From positions 16,859,388 to 16,923,387 of the forward strand of contig OZ035962.1 in NCBI GenBank assembly GCA_964034945.1: a DNA stretch of 64,000 bases, in the 5' to 3' direction. Under the pieces are notes generated by a model. The model was not told where the DNA came from. It worked only from the letters and a program-made list of their open reading frames with translations, and did not search any database. Of the stretch, positions 57,869-64,000 are shown in pieces (positions within the stretch are counted from its first letter, which is position 1; each line of letters opens with the position of its first letter). This stretch comes from Chrysopilus asiliformis (taxonomy: Eukaryota; Arthropoda; Insecta; Diptera; Rhagionidae). The translations under genes were made by a program, and so were the position numbers.

Positions 57869-58236
57869 TAACTCACAGTAAGTACGTTTAAGGTTCATAT
57901 TGTGGGTGATTTTGTTATGGCTTTGCGTAAACGATCGTTCGTTCTTGTGGTGGTAAATTTTTGGTGCTTGTTGGCTTGTTATTGAATTTTTATTCGGTTT
58001 TATTTTAATTAAGAAAGTGGAAATTTAATTGAATGTGAAATATTTTAAGTTTATTTAAATCAAAAGAAGAAAATAGTTTACAATAATTTTACGGACGGAC
58101 GCGGACGAAATTCGTGATAAAAATTCATATGTAATGTGTTTGTGGTCTATTTTGCATGTATTTGTGATTAAAATGTGTTTTGTTTACATGTTAATTTTTT
58201 GACATTTCGTGTTTTAATAAATTTTAATAATTTTAG

Positions 58237-58349
58237 GAATCAAATCAAAGTGCGATTGGATACAGATTTTATGGAAGCTTTAGTTTGATGGATGACGGAC
58301 TCAACGGACAGACGCAACGAGGAATCAAAGCTGATTAAACCGAAGATAA
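58237..58349 (+). other. Exon-like block between the two small frames
   Basis: Bounded by the acceptor ATAATTTTAG and donor GTATCA. One frame is open for 33 codons (ESNQSAIGYRFYGSFSLMDD then GLNGQTQRGIKAD). Contains GACGGACTCAACGGACAGAC, a word partly repeated at 58549-58570 (GACAGACTCAGGAACGGACT). Confidence 0.3.
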
Positions 58350-58442
58350 GTATCAATTTTTTTATCCAATAAATTTTCCATGATCATTTACTTAAATTTT
58401 CTTCCTTTCTTTTCAGTGGCGGTTTTTTTATGATCTTCCAGA

Positions 58443-58802
58443 ATGGAAATTCAACCTAAAGGAGTAATCTGCTCAACAAGAGGACATCCGGAATTTTCTG
58501 AGCTGCTAAAAGAGAGGATCCAGTCGGCCTTGAAATTCTTTCCTACGGACAGACTCAGGAACGGACTCGCGTCAATAGGAGACGTGTTAAGTATTTGACT
58601 GAATTTTCTAGGAAATTGTTTTTGATACTTTCCATCGTTTCAGGCAGCTGCAACAAATTTCAAAAGGAAACCACATTTTAATGCTATCATGGCCTCTACT
58701 GTTGATGGGTGCAACGTAAAACAACCTTATAAATGTTGTAATTCATCCATGGTTTGCAACCCATGTAAAAACTGTAGGGGCGAAGCATGGAAGAAATTGT
58801 GA
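58443..58802 (+). CDS. Putative cysteine-rich small protein, two exons, unknown function
   Basis: Starts at the ATG at 58443 (MEIQPKGVICSTRGHPEFSE), runs to 58583 and, across an intron with donor GTGTTAAGT and acceptor CGTTTCAG, to 58644-58802 (TGA). Total 99 residues. The second half carries a dense Cys pattern: GCNVKQPYKCCNSSMVCNP then CKNCRGEAWKKL, with six cysteines in 20 residues, a possible zinc-binding or disulfide-linked tail. A second donor (GTATTT at 58591) would give a different short end. There is no signal peptide. It may be the second frame of the same transcript as 57533-57868, or the real product of it. I know no family with this sequence. Confidence 0.4.
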
Positions 58803-59074
58803 TCAAAATTTGGATTAAACTTTTAAATTTCTTTATACTATTTTGGGTTTAAAACGATTTTTTGAACTATTTACTTGAAATTTTTAGCAATTAAAAACTT
58901 GCTTTAAAAACTTTATGCTCCCCAAAAAGGGCCTCCCTCCCTGTTTTGGTTTAAAAATTCAACTTTTTGGTTATGAATTCAATCAGTAAAGGTGAAAATT
59001 TGATTTAAAAAGTCTTTGTGATTCTGTTGTTTACAAATTTTAAACTTTTTGGTTGAAAATTTAAACTCAATATC

Positions 59075-59190
59075 TCTTTTTTTCGGCACAACCACCGATT
59101 TCCGGTCTTGGTCTGGCGCAATGTCTCTCGCCAGAAATTCCGGTCACGTGCCGATGTTCTCCAGTTTTGCATGTCAATTCTCCAAAAGTT
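59075..59190 (-). pseudogene. Second C-terminal fragment of a non-LTR reverse transcriptase
   Basis: The minus strand reads MQNWRTSARDRNFWRETLRQ and TKTGNRWLCRK, closely matching the fragment at 48440-48548 (SARDRDLWRETLRQAKTGNR). It continues upstream into unrelated sequence after about 35 residues. Dead fragment. Confidence 0.5.
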
Positions 59191-59439
59191 TCCACCATGT
59201 ATGAATAATTGGATATAATGTTGAAATTTTTTAAACAAAAACGTTTGAAAATTGCGGTAAAAGAGAATGGGAAGTTTTCTGCGAATTTTTTTGGAATTTT
59301 TTGGGAAACTTTTTCGGAAAATTTTTGGTGGGAGGAGGATGGAAAACTCCTTTCTCTGTCTCTTCTCCGAATTCTTTTAACACCCTTCCTCGAGCAGTAC
59401 TCATGAGTGAGCATTTCAAAACTCGGCTTTTAGTTAAGC

Positions 59440-59795
59440 TGAACATAACACAAAAAGATTGAACTCAGTATCTCTAATGATGTAGAATCTAGAGGGAGAG
59501 GGGTTTGAGGGGACAGACCCCGTCCTGTTGTTGTACTGAACACAACACAAAAAATTTCAACTCGATATCTCAAACCGTGTAGAATCTAACAGGGAAGGGG
59601 ATATGAAGGGATAGCGCCATGAATGGGAAAAGGGGGAACTTACAGCGACACCCAATCAGGAACTTTCTCTACAACAATCTCTTTGGAATGACCTAAAATA
59701 AGTCAACCCAGTAAAAAGTTATACGTGAACACGCATAAAAAATGTATAGCAGTCGAATTTAGAACCTTTTCCTTTTTGGAAGTCGGTTAATATCT
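59440..59795 (-). repeat. Dispersed repeat, family R (inverted)
   Basis: TTGTACTGAACACAACACAA, AGTTCCTGATTG-type inverse words (CAATCAGGAACTTTCTCTAC) and AGAACCTTTTCCTTTTTGGA then AGTCGGTTAA are the reverse complement of 45060-45660. Confidence 0.6.
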
Positions 59796-59799
59796 AAAT

Positions 59800-61480
59800 T
59801 TTCCTGGAAAATAAAGTTACGTTGAAATTGGAGATTGATTTTATAAAGTTCAATAAGGGTGGAAATGTCACCCTCAGAGTTATTTAATATTTTCCTCACT
59901 AATACCGGTAGTTGAAAATATGAACGATATTCCAATAAGGCAAGGGAATCGCGTGTCGTTAAGTTGATCTACTTAAGATATTTCCGGAAATTGAGAAAAC
60001 GTGGAAACCAGTTTTTTCACACTTTATTTTCAATTTGGTGCAATGGTATGTATTGTAGGATGGGATCATAATGGACCAAGAAAAATTTGTTTCTCTATTT
60101 CTTTGTGGAAAAAAGTTGCTTCAGTACTATAAAGTTTTAATTCAGATGTTTCATCTGATTACAATCAACCAAAGATATTTTCTAAAAGGAGGCCGAAAGT
60201 TGACGTGACGAATGTTATGGACGGCCCCCCCTATTTTTTTCGATATAAAAAACTAATTCCGAGAAAATTGTGATAACTTATATGATGTTAATTGTAGAGA
60301 GGGGAATAGCCAGAATTTGAAATTGGCCTCGGTTTTCGTGAATTTTTAATAAATTTTATTAAGAACAACTTCTATTATACACAATGGGATTATTTTCTAC
60401 GCCATAACTCAAGAGTGGTTTCCCTTAAATTTATCCCATTTCTATGATTGCTTTAAACTTATTTTACAACTTGGAACTAAAATTTATTATCGTGAAATCG
60501 ATTGACGAGTTAGGGAAATTCTAAATATGATATGGAAATTATCCCTGGATAAACATTTACTCGTTCATATGACAGTCGATCCTTTCGTTTACATCACGTT
60601 TGACCCAGTTCGACGTACTACAATATCGCGATGTCTATAGAAATCGAAAGTCTAACATAGTTGACAAACACGTATTTTATTGTGGATTCCAGGGATATCG
60701 ATCTATTTGTTCATTTATTGTGCGACCCGACCATACGATGTACGACTACTATGTCAATATGTCAACTTTTGAACATCCTAAAAAGTGCTGTAAAAGTCTT
60801 TGGGCGAAACAACCGGAAAAGTACGGCAAAGTGACGAATTTCGCTGTAAAATTTATGTGACATTATGATGAAAAGTTTTCAGCTTGTCGTTGCTTCTGAT
60901 TTGAGGGATTAGGCGGAGCAACGTTCGAAAAATCTCCTTGTATAGGTTGGAAAAAGGGTTCAACAGGGATGTGTTTTCCGTCTGCATAAGACGTGTTCGT
61001 TATCTTTTTCAAATGTAAAATGAAACCACTTCAGAGAAGATGTAGGAATAAACAGTGCTTGACAGAAGCTAATTGGATTTATTAATGCCATAGCTTGACT
61101 TATTTTCTCGTCTAATTAAAATTTTCGAGACTTTTCCATTGGCAGGAGTTAAGTTTGGTATTTACAAGGCCGGGAAACAATCGTTATGTTATCTTTAATT
61201 TGATGGAAGGGTGAAATTTAAATACGAAATGTGAAATGGAAAACTGGAAAATTGAGAAAGTGCGGAAAAGAAATTCAAGACTATTAAATTTAATTCGAAT
61301 TCTGTCATTTGCAAACTGTGATTAAAGTATGTAATCTCATCGTTTTTCCTTAAGAGGCTTTCGAAATTCAGGTTTAGTTTAACTGTCGGTTTTCATTTAT
61401 TATTTAACAACCCTTTTGTTCGTTGGTATAAGTTTATTTATAATGGCAAATTTTAATTACTCACTTTCTTTTGTTCTGTG
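59800..61480. other. Intergenic region with one unassigned 86-codon frame
   Basis: The frame at 60600-60860 (+) reads MTQFDVLQYRDVYRNRKSNI, later SICSFIVRPDHTMYDYYVNM and KKCCKSLWAKQPEKYGKVTN. Its amino acid use is more protein-like than most chance frames here, but there is no splice or family support. The rest shows nothing. Confidence 0.3.
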
Positions 61481-61583
61481 AAATCCAGTGATGGGAAACG
61501 TTATCCTAACGAAATGACGAAACAGCGAAATGATTTTCCGGCTTTTTCTTAAAAAAGAACGGTATAACGATATAGAAATCTAA

Positions 61584-62519
61584 TGGTTCAACCACAGTGA
61601 AGGCGGCAAAACCACCACATTCGACGCCACATTCTAAGCAGATGTTTTGACGTTTTGATTTCGCAAGATAGAAGCATATGCCGACGTAGTCGCTATCATT
61701 GGGTGCATTCAGCGACCCGAACCGCTCTGGAGCGGCTCAGTATGTGTTAAAAACCGCTCATCTGAGCCGCTCAGTGTTTACTGAATGCACCGCTACTGAG
61801 CCGCGCACATAAAACTGTCAAAATATTCGAGGTTATAGTGAAAGATGGAGCGAGATATAATTATTTCCACAATATTCGGTATTTGCGCGTCAGATATGTT
61901 AAATTTGGCGCCCATCTATATGTTGGTTGACGAATGTAATACTCATTTTGAAGTAACATCAATTCGAAGTTCGAAGCCTGAAAGAAACCGGTATTCTTCA
62001 ATGAGGAGAAGAGTGCTTTCTTTGGACCATTTAAATTCTTCGCCTAAAATAAATTGAAAGAGGTTTCTTTATTATCATGATATCATATTTGCATCTGTTT
62101 AATTATTTACCCGGTGTAGTATCCGCAACGCCGAATATTTCCATTCCCGTTTGTTCAGCAAGAACTTCCATGAGGCTTCCCGTATTATAAATAACACAAA
62201 TAACTATAAATATTATAAATAACACCATTTATTTCCGTCGTCATTTTTACACATAAATTGAGGTTATGTAATTCTTCATTTGACATTTGCTCAGCTACTG
62301 AGCGGAGTTCTTTTACACTCAGAAAAAATGTGAGCTGCTCAGTTGAGCCGCTCTGTAGCGATTGCGTTCAGTAACTGAGCACCTTTTTCGCTCTAGAGCG
62401 ATGCTGAGCGGCTCAGGTCGCTGAATGCACCCATTGTAGCTGGCTCGGCGGTATGTGTGGCGGCCCAATGCCGCCCGCCGTCGACGCTGCCGCTTGCCGC
62501 CTTCATTGTGGTTGAACCA
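61584..62519. mobile_element. TAA-flanked MITE (middle layer of the nest)
   Basis: Ends TGGTTCAACCACAGTGAAGG and, inverted, TGGTTCAACCACAATGAAGG, flanked by TAA at 61581-61583 and 62520-62522. GCGGCAAAACC on the left and CGCTTGCCGCC on the right extend the pairing. Confidence 0.85.
61701..62432. mobile_element. Innermost element with GGGTGCATTCAGCGACC ends
   Basis: Terminal repeats GGGTGCATTCAGCGACC and its inverse, with ATT on both sides (61698-61700 and 62433-62435). Subterminal GAGCGGCTCAG-type words are repeated on both flanks. Inside, a 70-codon frame at 61845-62057 starts MERDIIISTIFGICASDMLN. A minus-strand block near 62105-62200 reads GSLMEVLAEQTGMEIFGVAD then TTPGK and a stop. Both look like leftovers of element genes, possibly of PIF/Harbinger type; I cannot confirm this. 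Confidence 0.75.
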
Positions 62520-62596
62520 TAATACCGTTACAATAACAAAAAACGCAACGAAAACCGAAAAAAAAAATTTCCTTCTTTCGTTATTTATTTATTTTT

Positions 62597-62720
62597 AAAA
62601 GCTTCTATTTAGCTTACCTTCGTATCTGTCTGTTTGTCTGTCAGATTCAAATTTTGCAATCCAATTTTAACCCACATCCACTCATCCGGTTGAAAAATTG
62701 TTTAAAAAATGTTGATCTTA
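62597..62720 (+). repeat. Fragment of dispersed repeat family D
   Basis: AAAAGCTTCTATTTAGCTTA then CCTTCGTATCTGTCTG and CAATCCAATTTTAACCCACA match the start of family D. Confidence 0.6.
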
Positions 62721-64000
62721 ATTGAAATCGCCAGTGCTTCTCTTACTGCCAAACTCCTGTGATATTTAGCAATAGATATTATTGTAATCGCCTCGCATGT
62801 TTTGGTTCTATAAAAAACCACCACGATTTATTATAACTTGTAATTGTATAACAAAGATAAAAATATAATGGACCGAAATAAATCTCTCTTTCTCACTGCC
62901 TGGTGGTCCTTTCATGAAGTAAACCAAATTAGAAAATATGGGCCGGCTCAAAGACTTTTTCGACTCACTGGATCTATTAAGGATCCAGTGAATTGCACAC
63001 GATAAAGTCTATCCCTTCACACAAGTCTATCCCTTAATCACTTTCATGCAACATAAGGAAAGCGGTCGGTAATGGTGGATACTGGATGATTTTGGCTCCC
63101 TGTAAAAATGCCTCCAGCTATTAATTTCATTTGTGTTCATTTGTTCCCTTAATTTTTACACATTCGTTAGTCCTGGCCTCACCTAACCCAATGTGAGTTT
63201 TTTTTCTGATGTAAAATCCCATTGAAAGGTTTATCGTAAATGAGTGAATGCTTTTTGCGTGTATCTGGAATAAATGAGATACACTTTCAATTTATTTTTT
63301 CTTTGTTCGCACTTTAATTAAGTTAATACGTCCTTGAGGACTAAAGCAATTATTCTCCTGGCGGTTTTTAGCTAAATTACGATCAAGATGGGTTGTGTTC
63401 ACCAAGTGTGATTAATGAAATGCTTTTGACAACATGATTTAGTGCTGAAATGATACGGAAAAAGTGACTTTTATCCATCACTATTATCGGTAACATATCC
63501 ATAGGCGGTTAACAAGGATAACATTAAAAACATGAGATAAATGAGGATTCAGATTAGAGTTCAAGCAAAATTTCTTTTGATTTCGCCAACTCAAAACCAT
63601 TGATAAGTAGAAGCATAGATTAAGCAATAAGATATCGCAAGTCTAACGAAGAAAAGGGGTTTTTTTCTGATTCAGTGAACTTTAAAGTTTTCGAATAATA
63701 TTTCCAGTAGGAAATGAAGCGCTTCAGTTATTCAGCGCTTTTCTGAAGCTCGAAGTGATTCTTTTTTCCATACCCTATTGACTGTGTTTACATTAGGACT
63801 CACTTTGAGGCGGCACGTCATTCGCTCCGGCCAAGTGAGGGTGAGGGACGCAGTGGGGAGGGAAACCAAAAAGAGCGAACGAAGTTTAGATTCACTTAAA
63901 ATTATCGGTCGCAAACCGGTTTTTGAGTCTGGTCGTTGAAACCTGTGTCTTTAGTTCTGTTGATGAAACCGTTTTAGTGAATCCAGATGAAGCTAACCGT
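62721..64000. other. Right edge; possible 5' region of a gene beyond the window
   Basis: No coding exon is recognisable. From about 63700 GC content and CG dinucleotides rise (GGCGGCACGTCATTCGCTCC near 63810). TTCAGTTATTCAGCG near 63724 contains an initiator-like TCAGT. This could be a promoter or 5' UTR, but no start codon with a convincing frame follows before the end. Confidence 0.25.

Larger units (their letters stand above)
61486..62590. mobile_element. hAT-like MITE copy interrupted by two nested elements
   Basis: CAGTGATGGGAAACGTTATC and AACGAAATGACGAAACAGCG on the left, with ACCGTTACAATAAC and AACGCAACGAAAACCG on the right, match the MITE at 26469-26663. The right terminus is missing, replaced by family D sequence at 62597. 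Confidence 0.55.

Overview
The window is AT-rich, intron-containing nuclear DNA from an animal, most likely an insect. Two conserved genes support this: the 3' end of an XPR1-type phosphate exporter, and a multi-exon membrane protein of an insect-type family. The dense population of TA-, TAA- and TTAA-flanked DNA transposon remnants fits. A fly is my guess, but nothing here fixes the order. There are no bacterial features, no CRISPR array, and no tRNA or rRNA that I could support.

Layout. Bases 1-776 (+) hold the last three exons of the XPR1-like gene, followed by its poly(A) signals. A multi-membrane-span protein gene occupies 29990 down to 8254 on the minus strand, tail to tail with XPR1. 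I assembled eight coding exons with matching splice phases: 29916-29990, 16264-16387, 16042-16127, 15793-15951, 15643-15720, 13800-13950, 13369-13536 and 8254-8348. They add up to 936 nt, or 311 codons plus stop. Its first coding intron (13.5 kb) and last intron (5 kb) are packed with repeats. From 30 to 57 kb I find no conserved gene, only transposon debris. That debris includes a mariner copy split by another repeat, a second transposase tail, hairpin repeats, MITEs inserted in one another and hexamer arrays. At 57533-58802 (+) a set of exon-like blocks with good splice sites gives a possible 64-residue protein and a second, cysteine-rich reading frame that I do not recognise. From 59 to 64 kb there are a reverse transcriptase tail fragment, more dispersed repeats and a three-deep transposon nest at 61.5-62.5 kb.

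How the parts relate. XPR1 (phosphate export) and the membrane protein gene are neighbours without any visible functional link. The most unusual material is in the repeats. At least five short DNA elements use the same TAA target. A piggyBac-like element keeps the start of its transposase and three copies of a near-palindrome. Four foldback repeats share one short block while their stems differ.

Limits. Everything was read by eye. Intron and exon ends rest on GT/AG and phase agreement, and repeat families on motif matching, so element edges may be off by several bases. No similarity search was possible.
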